DNA of 64,000 bases from Thermogutta terrifontis (GTDB lineage: Bacteria > Planctomycetota > Planctomycetia > Pirellulales > Thermoguttaceae). Under the pieces are notes generated by a model, which ran no database searches, was not told where the DNA came from, and saw only the letters and a program-made list of their open reading frames with translations. The translations under genes were made by a program, and so were the position numbers. Where the stretch lies: the NCBI RefSeq assembly GCF_002277955.1, contig NZ_CP018477.1, positions 248,001-312,000 on the forward strand, in the 5' to 3' direction. Position 1 is the first letter of the stretch. Each line of letters starts with the position of its first letter. Shown here piece after piece: positions 8,733 to 16,322 of this stretch.

Positions 8733-10043
8733 ATGACACTCGGCCATCTCACAAACCGTTTCGTGCGTTTGGGGCTGCTTGTCGCTGTTTTGATCGGGGC
8801 AATCCATCAGAAGGCCAACGCGCAGGCTGTCGCAGTGGCCCCATCGGTGGAAGTCACGTCACCGCTCGATTTGGATCTGCCGGCTGTCATCCACAACATT
8901 CCTTCTCTCACCGATCGCCGTGAAGACTGGATCCGTGCCACTTTGGAACAACGCAACCCCATTGCAGAAGAGATCGGCGAAGAAGGTGCTCGCGCCTATG
9001 CGAAAAGCAGGGGTTATGAGCCGATTTTCGATGGCGTCGGACGAACCATCCCTCAAGGTCTGGACCAGGTCTATCGTGATCCCAGGACGGGTGAAATCGT
9101 GGTCATCGAGGCCAAAGGCGGGACGTCTCCGTTGGGTCGGGCATATGGCTATGAGCAGGGCACCGGTCAATGGGCTGTCAAGTCGGCCGAGCGAATGGCC
9201 ATCAATCCCAAAGCATCAGCGGTTGAGCGGAAGGCCGCGGAAGAGGTACTCAAGGCAGGTTTGAATAATAACCTTCGCGTTGAGGTGGTCCGCACCGAGC
9301 ACGTGCTGGGCCGACCTGGTCGGGTGATCCTGGAGTCCGTGCACAGGAACTCGGAATGTGCTGAAGAGGTCCGTGCGCTGGCACAGGCGGCCATGGAGCG
9401 TTTGCGCCTGACAGGACCCACGGTTGAGGAACTTCCGCGGCGGACAATGGTTTCTCGTGAGAACTCAGAAAAAGTGGGCAGTGTCGCCCGGGGCATGGAA
9501 ACGCTGACCAAGGCGCTCCCGGAGGCCGGTGAAGAGATTAAGCAGGCTGGTCGCGTGGGGCGAGGTGCGGTGGCGGCTGAGGAAGGGGCCCTGCAAGCGA
9601 CACGCGGAACTGCCCGGGCAGCGGAAGCCGTGGAAGTGGCGGCGACGGCCTCCAAGGCAGAACGTGCGATGACGGGCCTGGGAAAGGCGGCCAAGGTGGC
9701 GGGGCCTGTGGCGGTGGCGGTGGACGTGGGAGTCAGGATTTACCGTTCGCACGAAGTGGAAGAAGCCTATCAGAAGGGCGAAATCACCCGAGAGCAACGC
9801 AACCTGGAGCACGCCAAAAATGTGACAGGTTGCGTGGGCGGCTGGGCTGGTGCGTTGGCCGGTGCCGAAGCAGGAGGGAGCATTGGGGCCGCTATCGGCA
9901 CGGCAATCTGCCCCGGAGTGGGAACCGTCATCGGTGGTGCAGTCGGCGGAATCGCCGGGGCCATCGGGGGTTACTGGGCTGGTGAAAAGGCGGCCGAGGC
10001 CGGTACGGAAGCGGTCCTTGGCTCTTCAACAACCTCACGTTAA
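8733..10043 (+). CDS. Secreted protein with nuclease-like core and glycine-zipper tail
   Basis: A 436-residue protein of no family I can name with certainty. Residues 1-32 form a signal peptide: basic start, hydrophobic LGLLVAVLIGA, then a possible cleavage site at ANAQA. Residues about 60-165 hold a fold-suggestive core. GLDQVYR (D111), then GEIVVIEAKGG (E126, K128), then GYEQGTGQW match the D...ExK arrangement of restriction-endonuclease-fold toxins. A helical, Ala-rich middle follows. Residues about 365-420 are a glycine zipper (repeated GxxxG) that could insert in or associate with membranes. ATG at 8733 has GTGGAG upstream and puts the signal peptide at the start. GTG at 8721 is the alternative. 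A 43-codon membrane-protein gene follows after 14 bases. A role as exported nuclease toxin or DNA-uptake nuclease is inference. Confidence 0.7.
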   Translation: MTLGHLTNRFVRLGLLVAVLIGAIHQKANAQAVAVAPSVEVTSPLDLDLPAVIHNIPSLTDRREDWIRATLEQRNPIAEEIGEEGARAYAKSRGYEPIFDGVGRTIPQGLDQVYRDPRTGEIVVIEAKGGTSPLGRAYGYEQGTGQWAVKSAERMAINPKASAVERKAAEEVLKAGLNNNLRVEVVRTEHVLGRPGRVILESVHRNSECAEEVRALAQAAMERLRLTGPTVEELPRRTMVSRENSEKVGSVARGMETLTKALPEAGEEIKQAGRVGRGAVAAEEGALQATRGTARAAEAVEVAATASKAERAMTGLGKAAKVAGPVAVAVDVGVRIYRSHEVEEAYQKGEITREQRNLEHAKNVTGCVGGWAGALAGAEAGGSIGAAIGTAICPGVGTVIGGAVGGIAGAIGGYWAGEKAAEAGTEAVLGSSTTSR

Positions 10044-10057
10044 GGATCATACATGCC

Positions 10058-10189
10058 ATGGAACCAAATGGGATTGACTTGCTTTTTGCTCTGCTTTGGG
10101 TCGCCGTGATCTTTTTCAGCAACGATGTTTTGGGACTTCTCGTTGGTTGTATCTTTCTCTACTTTCTGGAATGGGTGACACGGCGCTGA
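10058..10189 (+). CDS. 43-residue two-helix membrane protein
   Basis: A small gene placed 14 bases after the secreted nuclease-like protein. The product starts MEPNGIDLLFALLWVAVIFF, turns at SND, and continues with LGLLVGCIFLYFLEWV before a basic end TRR. This is a compact helical hairpin predicted to lie in the membrane. AAGGA lies 11 bases upstream of the ATG at 10058. Another ATG at 10053 opens only an 18-codon frame. Position and hairpin shape resemble small immunity or holin-like partners, but no homologue is recognised and the pairing is inference. Confidence 0.5.
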   Translation: MEPNGIDLLFALLWVAVIFFSNDVLGLLVGCIFLYFLEWVTRR

Positions 10190-10257
10190 CTCATCCCCAC
10201 ACTTTTTATACCGACGCGGACCTCCACATCGGTTCGGGTAGGAGCGAGATTCAACCC

Positions 10258-10375
10258 GGAGGGACCTGCTTGTCGGGTCCGATGAACACCGACTGATGAC
10301 CCATTCCCCTTCACCGGGCACGACAGGCGTGCCCCTCCGATCCGGCGGTACGGCCAATTCATGACTTGCCCCTAC
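10258..10375. repeat. A-type repeat unit followed by a degenerate B palindrome
   Basis: One complete A unit (10258-10339) nearly identical to the 8121-8358 copies, including the GATGAACACCGACTGATGACCC spacer. A diverged B palindrome follows at 10347-10375, with centre AATTCATGACTT. Together they occupy the gap between the mini-membrane protein and the coiled-coil gene. Confidence 0.8.
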
Positions 10376-10524
10376 AACACTGTGCCGTGGCACGTCGCCG
10401 GTCTTTGCAAAAAAGTGGGGAGGGGGCAGGCTACCGCGTACTTGACGAGGTCTTTGCGAACGTTATATTGAAGGCGGCACTTTTCAGGATGGCCACACTC
10501 GGCGGTAAAACTGCCCATTGAAAT

Positions 10525-11055
10525 ATGATTCATGCGAAGGATCATTTGCACCAAGGGGACGTCTATTTTGACCAACAGAAGCGGGCAGCCGGATTTGTCC
10601 GCGGGAATAAACTGTCTATCGCCCTGCGGTACTCATCTCATGCAGAGTATGAGCAGGACTCGCCAAGCCGCACGGTGGCAGAGTTCGACGAGAGGTTGCG
10701 GGAATTCTTTCCCTGGACGCCTCCCACTAAAAAATCCACACCAAATATGAAGATGCCAGACGAATGGGAGGAATTAACGGCTATCAATGCGGACCTGCCC
10801 AAGCGTGTCGCTGCCCTTGAAGAAATTATTCGTCAGTATGAGCAGCAGGAAGCCGAGACGTTATTACAAATGCAGTATTTGCAGGACCAAGTAGCGGAAT
10901 TAACGAGACACATCGAGCAGTGGCATGTAAAAGCAGAAGATTTAATCCGAGAACAAAAGTACTGGAAACGAATAATCGCAGCCTCCAGCAGGAAATGGAA
11001 AAGCTGGGGCAGGCATTCGCGGAAGCCAAACGGCGCTGGTGGCGAAAGCTCTTAG
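10525..11055 (+). CDS. Coiled-coil protein, apparently frameshifted near its end
   Basis: No family is recognised. The first 70 residues are mixed. From about residue 75 the chain is a charged heptad-rich coiled coil (ADLPKRVAALEEIIRQYEQQ, then VAELTRHIEQW). After residue 143 the reading frame turns into an unlikely Arg/Lys/Trp/Ser tail. The neighbouring frame from 10959 continues the coiled coil as VLETNNRSLQQEMEKLGQAF, then ends in a basic RRWWRKLLGLPAC with a stop at 11070-11072. The switch falls on an A4 run at 10955-10958. One more A would restore a protein of about 182 residues. This may be a deletion, a sequencing error or slippage. It lies just upstream of the Cmr locus. Confidence 0.5.
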   Translation: MIHAKDHLHQGDVYFDQQKRAAGFVRGNKLSIALRYSSHAEYEQDSPSRTVAEFDERLREFFPWTPPTKKSTPNMKMPDEWEELTAINADLPKRVAALEEIIRQYEQQEAETLLQMQYLQDQVAELTRHIEQWHVKAEDLIREQKYWKRIIAASSRKWKSWGRHSRKPNGAGGESS

Positions 11056-11158
11056 GCCTGCCTGCTTGTTAGCCACAGGCATTAAGACTCGTAATAAATA
11101 AAAGAGCAGCGTTGATCACAGTCGTGCATGGATGAATCAGTTATAGAAAGGATCTTTT

Positions 11159-11563
11159 ATGCCGGGATTATGGATTCTCAATTTCAGTCACCCTTTGACA
11201 CCGGAACAGAAGAAGCAAATTCGTGCGCTCACGGGTCAGCGGATCAGCAAGGTGATTGATCTGAAATGTCAGTTCGATCCACAGCAGCCGTTTGTTGACC
11301 AGATGCGCGCGTTGCTGGACCAAATTGAACTCACGTATGAACAATGGCAAACCTTGCCCATCGTGGTGAATCCGCCCTCTTTCGCTCCCATCGCCTGCCT
11401 GTTTCTGGCGGAGCTGCATGGAAGGGTGGGGCATTTTCCGGCCATCATGCGTCTGCGCCCCACGAGCGACGTTCCGCCCCAGTTTGAAGTGGCGGAAATC
11501 ATCAACCTGCAACAGGTGCGCGATCAGGCCAGGGAACGACGCATGAAAGAGACCGCCAGTTGA
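11159..11563 (+). CDS. csx15: Csx15-like CRISPR-associated protein
   Basis: A 134-residue soluble protein that resembles the Csx15 family attached to type III loci. Recognisable stretches are LNFSHPLTPEQ near the N-terminus, a central EQWQTLPIVVNPPSFAPIA, LAELHGRVGHFPAIMRLRP, and a C-terminal FEVAEIINLQQVRDQARERR. AAAGGA precedes the ATG by eight bases. The gene stands 170 bases before cmr2, ahead of the candidate cmr promoter, so it may be its own unit. The biochemical role of Csx15 is not established. The assignment rests on remembered family consensus and location. Confidence 0.65.
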   Translation: MPGLWILNFSHPLTPEQKKQIRALTGQRISKVIDLKCQFDPQQPFVDQMRALLDQIELTYEQWQTLPIVVNPPSFAPIACLFLAELHGRVGHFPAIMRLRPTSDVPPQFEVAEIINLQQVRDQARERRMKETAS

Positions 11564-11574
11564 GTGGCGACGGC

Positions 11575-11603
11575 TTGACATGATGGAGTCAATATGCCAG
11601 AAT
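11575..11603 (+). promoter_or_regulatory. Candidate promoter of the cmr operon
   Basis: A perfect TTGACA at 11575-11580 lies 17 bases before CAGAAT (11598-11603). It is just downstream of the csx15-like stop codon and about 130 bases before the cmr2 start, with no closer gene in between. Confidence 0.5.
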
Positions 11604-11734
11604 CACTGGCCAAACGAAGGGAAACATCTGCGGGGTAACAGGAATGACTCATCGACCATCGGCGGGCAGTCGTTTTCGAGGGCAGGTTCTTGAACGAGCC
11701 TGGGCTTTCCGTGCCGCTAAGCGAGGATAACACC

Positions 11735-13684
11735 ATGGATGATCGTGCGTTCATTGTTTTTTCCGTCGGGCCGGTCCAGTCCTTCATTTCTGCCGCGCGG
11801 ACACTGCGGGATCTGTGGACCGGCAGTTTCCTGCTGGCCTGGCTAACCCGTAAGGCCATGGAACCGATCTATTCAAAACACGGGGCGGCGGCTTTTATCG
11901 AGCCCGATATGAGCCGCGATCCCATGTCCCCGCAGAACCTGCGCAAGGAGCTTCGCTCCCCCTGCTTGCCGAACCGGTTCCTCGCTGAGGTTCCGGCCAA
12001 CGAGGCAGAGGCGCTCGCTCAGGCCTGCCGGGATGCTTTCGATAATGCGTGGCAAACTATTGCGGACAATGTGCGCCAGGCATTGCAGACGGAAATCGCC
12101 AAACTGAAGGGCGACGGAGCCGTGGAATGGGAGAGTTCAGTCGAGCGTTTGTGGAATGCCCAGGTTGACTCGTTCTTCGACGTGCGGGTGAGCGTTGTGC
12201 CCCGGGGAGCGATTCCAGGCGACGCGGTCAGGTCATTGCTCGGTGAGCGGGGAGAGTCAGGAGGCACCTGGGCCCACGCGTCAGCAGAAGACAGGCTGTG
12301 GACGGACCAGGCGGAACTGGCCGCCCGCGTCCACGCCACGCACAAGGTGATCAGAAAGGTCACCCGATATTCGCCGACACCGGACGCCCAGGGGATGTAT
12401 CCCGGCAAGTGCTCTCTGCTCGGAACTTACGAATATCTGGGACCTGCCGAGCTGACAAAGGCCGCCGCGTTCTGGCAGGTTCTCAGCGGCAAGAACGGGG
12501 TGAGTATTGGCGGGGTACGAATCCGCCCGGGCGAACGCCTCTGTGCGGTGAGCTTTGTCAAACGGTTTGCCTGGCCGGCCTATTTTGTGAACGAACTCGC
12601 GGTTGATCCCCGAAAGATGCGGTTGGAAGACCTGGCAACCGTCGCCGCTGCCGAATGGCTCAGCCACGAGCCGGAGCTTTCTCCCCAAACAGTCCGGGAC
12701 CAGCATGGCGTTTGGAGTGGCGAATGGCTCCACTGGGAGCGCCCCGAGCAGGATGAGGAGGAAGGGGCCTGTCCTCCGGATGTCTGGAAGCAGATTAAAA
12801 AGAAACGGGATAACCAGGGCAAGGCACCGGCCTATTATGCCGTGCTGATGATGGATGGCGACCGCATGGGCAAGCATCTTCGGGCAAAGCCCGGCCGCGA
12901 GCATCCCCGAACCATCAGTAAGGCCCTGATGACGTTTGCACTCAATCACGCTCCGAAAATTGTGGAAGACAATCACGGCGTTCTTGTGTACTGCGGTGGG
13001 GACGATGTGCTGGCGCTGCTTCCCACAACGAAGGTGATCTCCTGCGCCAGGGAACTCAACAAGGCCTTTCGGGAAGTGTGGGCTCGCGAGGTCCTAAAAG
13101 GACAGCCAGGAGACACCGCCACGCTCAGTGCCGGCATCGCCGTCGTCCACTACAAGGAAGACCTCCGCTTTGCCCTGGAAACTGCAAGGCAGGCTGAAAA
13201 GCATGCCAAAAACAACGGTCGGGATTTGGTCGCCATCACCGTCTGTCGCCGGTCGGGTGAACACACCGTAGCGCTTTGTCCCTGGCCCTTTCTGGACATC
13301 CTTCAGGGGTGGATCTCCGCCTTCACACCCAGCCAAGAGAGTCCGGCGGGGGCATCCGACCGCTGGGCACGCCATCTGTACCGTGACCTGCCTGTTTTGA
13401 AGGGGCTTCCCGTCGATGCGATGAAGGCCGAGATCCGTCGGCAGGTGGATCGCGCCGAAGAGTCGACGCGAAAGCGACTGTCACCCGAGGCACCCAAAAA
13501 GGCGGGGGCCAAAATCGTGGAACAACTGGAGCTTTTCGGCAGTTTGTGGGACCAGCGCTCACGGTCGCTTCCAAAAGCGGGGGCCACACCGGGCGCATCC
13601 GCCGGCCGAAATGGTCAACTTCTGGAAAACTTCCTCACCTTGTGCCAGACGGCATCGTTTTTGGCGAGAAGGAGGGATGAATGA
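11735..13684 (+). CDS. cmr2: Cas10/Cmr2, type III-B, lacking the HD domain
   Basis: Large subunit of the Cmr effector complex. It starts directly with the Cmr2 N-terminal segment (VFSVGPVQSFISAARTLRDLW), followed by a helical region. The palm/cyclase core has MDGDRMG at about 372-378 and YCGGDD with GGDD at 421-424, so synthesis of cyclic oligoadenylate on target-RNA binding is expected. A C-terminal helical domain follows. At 649 residues it is some 200 shorter than Cmr2 proteins that carry an N-terminal HD nuclease, and no HD motif is seen. Single-strand DNase activity is therefore probably absent. ATG at 11735 has GAGG nine bases upstream and starts at the family motif. Its stop overlaps cmr3 in ATGA. 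Confidence 0.93.
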   Translation: MDDRAFIVFSVGPVQSFISAARTLRDLWTGSFLLAWLTRKAMEPIYSKHGAAAFIEPDMSRDPMSPQNLRKELRSPCLPNRFLAEVPANEAEALAQACRDAFDNAWQTIADNVRQALQTEIAKLKGDGAVEWESSVERLWNAQVDSFFDVRVSVVPRGAIPGDAVRSLLGERGESGGTWAHASAEDRLWTDQAELAARVHATHKVIRKVTRYSPTPDAQGMYPGKCSLLGTYEYLGPAELTKAAAFWQVLSGKNGVSIGGVRIRPGERLCAVSFVKRFAWPAYFVNELAVDPRKMRLEDLATVAAAEWLSHEPELSPQTVRDQHGVWSGEWLHWERPEQDEEEGACPPDVWKQIKKKRDNQGKAPAYYAVLMMDGDRMGKHLRAKPGREHPRTISKALMTFALNHAPKIVEDNHGVLVYCGGDDVLALLPTTKVISCARELNKAFREVWAREVLKGQPGDTATLSAGIAVVHYKEDLRFALETARQAEKHAKNNGRDLVAITVCRRSGEHTVALCPWPFLDILQGWISAFTPSQESPAGASDRWARHLYRDLPVLKGLPVDAMKAEIRRQVDRAEESTRKRLSPEAPKKAGAKIVEQLELFGSLWDQRSRSLPKAGATPGASAGRNGQLLENFLTLCQTASFLARRRDE

Positions 13685-14880
13685 GTCGGCAACTCAAACA
13701 TTTGGGGGCCCTGCTCGAGCCGCTGGACGTCCTCTTTTTCCGTGATGGTCGCCCATTTGCAGCGGCGACGCGTGGCTCCTCGGGCTTGCCTACCCCTCAA
13801 ACCACGGCGGGGGCCATCTGGGCGAGTCTCCTTCGGGCCATGGGCTGCAATTTCGACAAAATACGTGATGTTTACATTCGCGCAGCCGAAAATCATCGCC
13901 TGGAAGAAAGCGACTATCAGGCGGTGTGGCGCCAGGGCCTCCAGGAAGCCGGAGCACCTGAGTGGTTCTTTTCCATGACCATTCGGGGTCCGTGGTTGGT
14001 CAGGAGGCGTGGCGGGGATAGGAAAGACCCTTCGGACGATAAGCCCGATCCTGCGCACTGGGAACTCCTGTTTCCCATGCCGGCCACTGTGTTCTCGTTC
14101 AAAAAGAGTGAGCTGGCAGAACGGCCGGAAATCTGGTTGGGGCAACCGCTTTCCCGGAATCAGACCCTGCCCGGCTGGAAGCCTCCTCGGGCCGGCATGC
14201 GGCCGATCTGGGTGAGCACTCGAGAAGATGTGGAGACCTGCAAGGGGTTTCTCACCGCGGCCGGGATGCAGAAGTTTCTTCAGAGCAAACCGTCCCAGAA
14301 CTTCAACAAAGAGGACTTCGTCTCGGAGAGCGAGTTGTTCGGTCACGACAATCGCACCGGAATTGGAATCAATCCTCAGCGACTCACTTCCGAGGAACAC
14401 CAGATCTACGCGGCGAGCTTCCTCGCTTTGAAACAGGAGGTGGCCTTTTACGTGGAGCTGCATCTGCCGCCCGAGGGCGAATCGGTGTGGAAATCGGTGA
14501 GTTTTCTCCGCTGGGGCGGGGAAGGCAAACAGGTGGCGGTCAAGCATTTCGACAAACCGCTCGAATTTCCCAGGGCCGTTCCTCAAAACGGGCAAAAACC
14601 CCTGCTCGTGCTGACGACACCTGGAATCTTCGAGGACGGATGGTATCCCCGGTGCCTGGCGGGGGAACTGGTGGCGGCCGCTGTGCCGGGTGAGGTGGCC
14701 GTCTCCGGCTGGGACCTCGTGCGCCGGGGACCCAAGCCCACACGTTTTGCCGCCTCGGCCGGTTCCGTGTATTTCCTCGAACGCCTTCCGGAAACACTTT
14801 CGGATCCGTTGTCTGATAAGCCTTTGGACCAGCAACAGGGTTGGGGCTGCTTTTTACAAGGAGTTTGGAACGATGTCTGA
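13681..14880 (+). CDS. cmr3: Cmr3, crRNA 5'-handle-binding subunit
   Basis: RAMP-superfamily subunit that pairs with Cmr2 and caps the crRNA 5' tag in the Cmr complex. The opening LGALLEPLDVLFFRDGRPFAA is the characteristic Cmr3 start (EPLDvLFFRDGrPF). It is followed by LPTPQTTAGAIWASLL and, later, LLVLTTPGIFEDGW. The 399-residue length is normal. It begins inside the cmr2 stop codon with GGAGGG upstream, and overlaps the start of cmr4. The C-terminal end reads LDQQQGWGCFLQGVW, the glycine-containing finish typical of Cmr3. Confidence 0.92.
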   Translation: MSRQLKHLGALLEPLDVLFFRDGRPFAAATRGSSGLPTPQTTAGAIWASLLRAMGCNFDKIRDVYIRAAENHRLEESDYQAVWRQGLQEAGAPEWFFSMTIRGPWLVRRRGGDRKDPSDDKPDPAHWELLFPMPATVFSFKKSELAERPEIWLGQPLSRNQTLPGWKPPRAGMRPIWVSTREDVETCKGFLTAAGMQKFLQSKPSQNFNKEDFVSESELFGHDNRTGIGINPQRLTSEEHQIYAASFLALKQEVAFYVELHLPPEGESVWKSVSFLRWGGEGKQVAVKHFDKPLEFPRAVPQNGQKPLLVLTTPGIFEDGWYPRCLAGELVAAAVPGEVAVSGWDLVRRGPKPTRFAASAGSVYFLERLPETLSDPLSDKPLDQQQGWGCFLQGVWNDV

Positions 14881-15823
14881 CGCGACAAAAACCACCACAC
14901 AGGGCGCACTGTTGTTCATCCATGCCCAGACGGCGTTGCATCCCGGCTCGGGAACGGCCCTGGGTACTGTCGATCTTCCCGTCCAACGGGAACGGCACAC
15001 CGGCTGGCCGAACATCGCGGGCTCAGCCCTCAAGGGTGTCCTCCGCGATGCCTGCCGTGAGAAGATTCATCAGGCCACCGGGCAGCCACGCAAGGTGGTC
15101 AACGAGGAACATCCGGACATCGTCACCATCTTTGGACCGGGCAAAGTGGACGAGAGCAGCGCCCACGCAGGCGCCCTCACCGTCAGCGATGCCCGCATTC
15201 TCGCCTATCCCGTGCGTTCGCTCCGTGGGGTGTTTGCCTGGGTGACGTGCCGCGGCGTTCTGGAGCGTTTGTGCCGCGACCTGGCCCTGATCGGCATGCC
15301 GCTTCCGTCGCTTCCCACAACCTGGCCGGCCGAACACAAGGCCCTCGTTCCCACGAACTCACCGCTCATGGTGGGGCAGTCGAATCAGGCGACTGTGGTC
15401 CTCGAGGAGTTTGATTACAAAGTGATTGGCCCAAGCGACGGCGTGGCCGAATGGCTGGCGAATCATGCGGTGGCTGACAAGTTTGCCCAAGAGCGTATGA
15501 AGAGCCACCTTGTCGTGCTCTCTGACGATGATTTCACCCATTTTGTCCGTAACGCCACGGAGATCGTTGCCCGAATCGCCCTCGATTACGAACGGAAAAC
15601 GGTTAAGGAGGGCGCCCTGTTTTATCAGGAATTTCTCCCGGCCGAGACCCTCATGTACTCTGTGCTGCTGGCCAATTCCAGCCGGAACGAAAGAGCTTCC
15701 ATGGATGCTGCGGAGGTGCTCGGCAAAGTTCGGCAGTGCCTGGAAGATGTCCGCGTGTTGCAGATCGGGGGTGACGAAACCACGGGAAAAGGCCTCTGTG
15801 CGGTGCATGTTCTGCAGCAGTGA
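14873..15823 (+). CDS. cmr4: Cmr4, backbone RAMP with target-RNA nuclease site
   Basis: Repeating backbone subunit (Cas7 family) that measures and cuts target RNA at 6-nt intervals. The N-terminal LHPGSGTALGTVDLPVQRE contains the catalytic aspartate at D34, in the thumb-loop position of known Cmr4 proteins. HTGWPNIAGSALKGVLRD is the RAMP glycine-rich loop. The C-terminal IGGDETTGKGLCAV matches the family G-rich motif. The frame is open 183 bases further upstream inside cmr3, but ATG at 14873 has GGAG upstream and gives 316 residues, the usual size. The overlap with cmr3 is 8 bases. Confidence 0.94.
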   Translation: MSDATKTTTQGALLFIHAQTALHPGSGTALGTVDLPVQRERHTGWPNIAGSALKGVLRDACREKIHQATGQPRKVVNEEHPDIVTIFGPGKVDESSAHAGALTVSDARILAYPVRSLRGVFAWVTCRGVLERLCRDLALIGMPLPSLPTTWPAEHKALVPTNSPLMVGQSNQATVVLEEFDYKVIGPSDGVAEWLANHAVADKFAQERMKSHLVVLSDDDFTHFVRNATEIVARIALDYERKTVKEGALFYQEFLPAETLMYSVLLANSSRNERASMDAAEVLGKVRQCLEDVRVLQIGGDETTGKGLCAVHVLQQ

Positions 15824-15875
15824 ACCGCTTCACTTATCAGTCAGGCCTATGGAACAAAAAAAGGAGTCAGGGGAT

Positions 15876-16310
15876 ATGGCGAACGCAACAAAACCCGAGA
15901 AAAAAACGCTCGATCAACGTCGGGCAGAACATGCATGGCAGGCCGTTCAGGCGGTGAATCCGAATAAAAAAGATCAAGAGGCGAAAAAGAAGTTTGAAGA
16001 GTTTTGTAGGCAGGCCAAAAAGTTGCCGGTGCGGATCATTGCCTCCGGATTGGGACAGGCCCTGGCGTTTTTGAAAGCAAAAAACTACGCGCCGAAGCTG
16101 CTCGTGGCCCTGGGAGATTGGGTGCTCGATAAACGCATCAACCCGGATAGCAAGAAACCAGAACCAGACGACATGGCCCTCTTGAAAGCCGTTGTCGAAG
16201 GTGATGCCGAGTTCCTCCGTTGGGCCACCGACGAAGTCCTGGCCTATCTCCAGTGGTTAGTCCGATTCGCGGATGCAGAAGGATCCGAGGGCAGCGCAAC
16301 GACCGACTGA
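15876..16310 (+). CDS. cmr5: Cmr5, small subunit
   Basis: Small alpha-helical subunit (Cas11 type) lining the inner filament of the Cmr complex. The 144-residue chain opens with KKTLDQRRAEHAWQAVQ, the Cmr5 signature around an RAxxAW core. It continues with KLPVRIIASGLGQALAFLKAK, and ends in an unconserved acidic tail. ATG at 15876 has AGGAG nine bases upstream. ATG at 15849 would add nine residues. The fusion gene follows after 12 bases. Confidence 0.92.
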   Translation: MANATKPEKKTLDQRRAEHAWQAVQAVNPNKKDQEAKKKFEEFCRQAKKLPVRIIASGLGQALAFLKAKNYAPKLLVALGDWVLDKRINPDSKKPEPDDMALLKAVVEGDAEFLRWATDEVLAYLQWLVRFADAEGSEGSATTD

Positions 16311-16322
16311 GGAGAAAATCCT

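Noticed and set aside
8459-8752. Minus-strand ORF of 97 codons before the secreted nuclease-like gene
   Set aside because: It has no start signal, overlaps the next gene's promoter region, and shows no motif.
14690-14872. N-terminal extension of cmr4 by 61 codons
   Set aside because: It is entirely inside cmr3, is not RAMP-like, and a Shine-Dalgarno sits right before ATG 14873.
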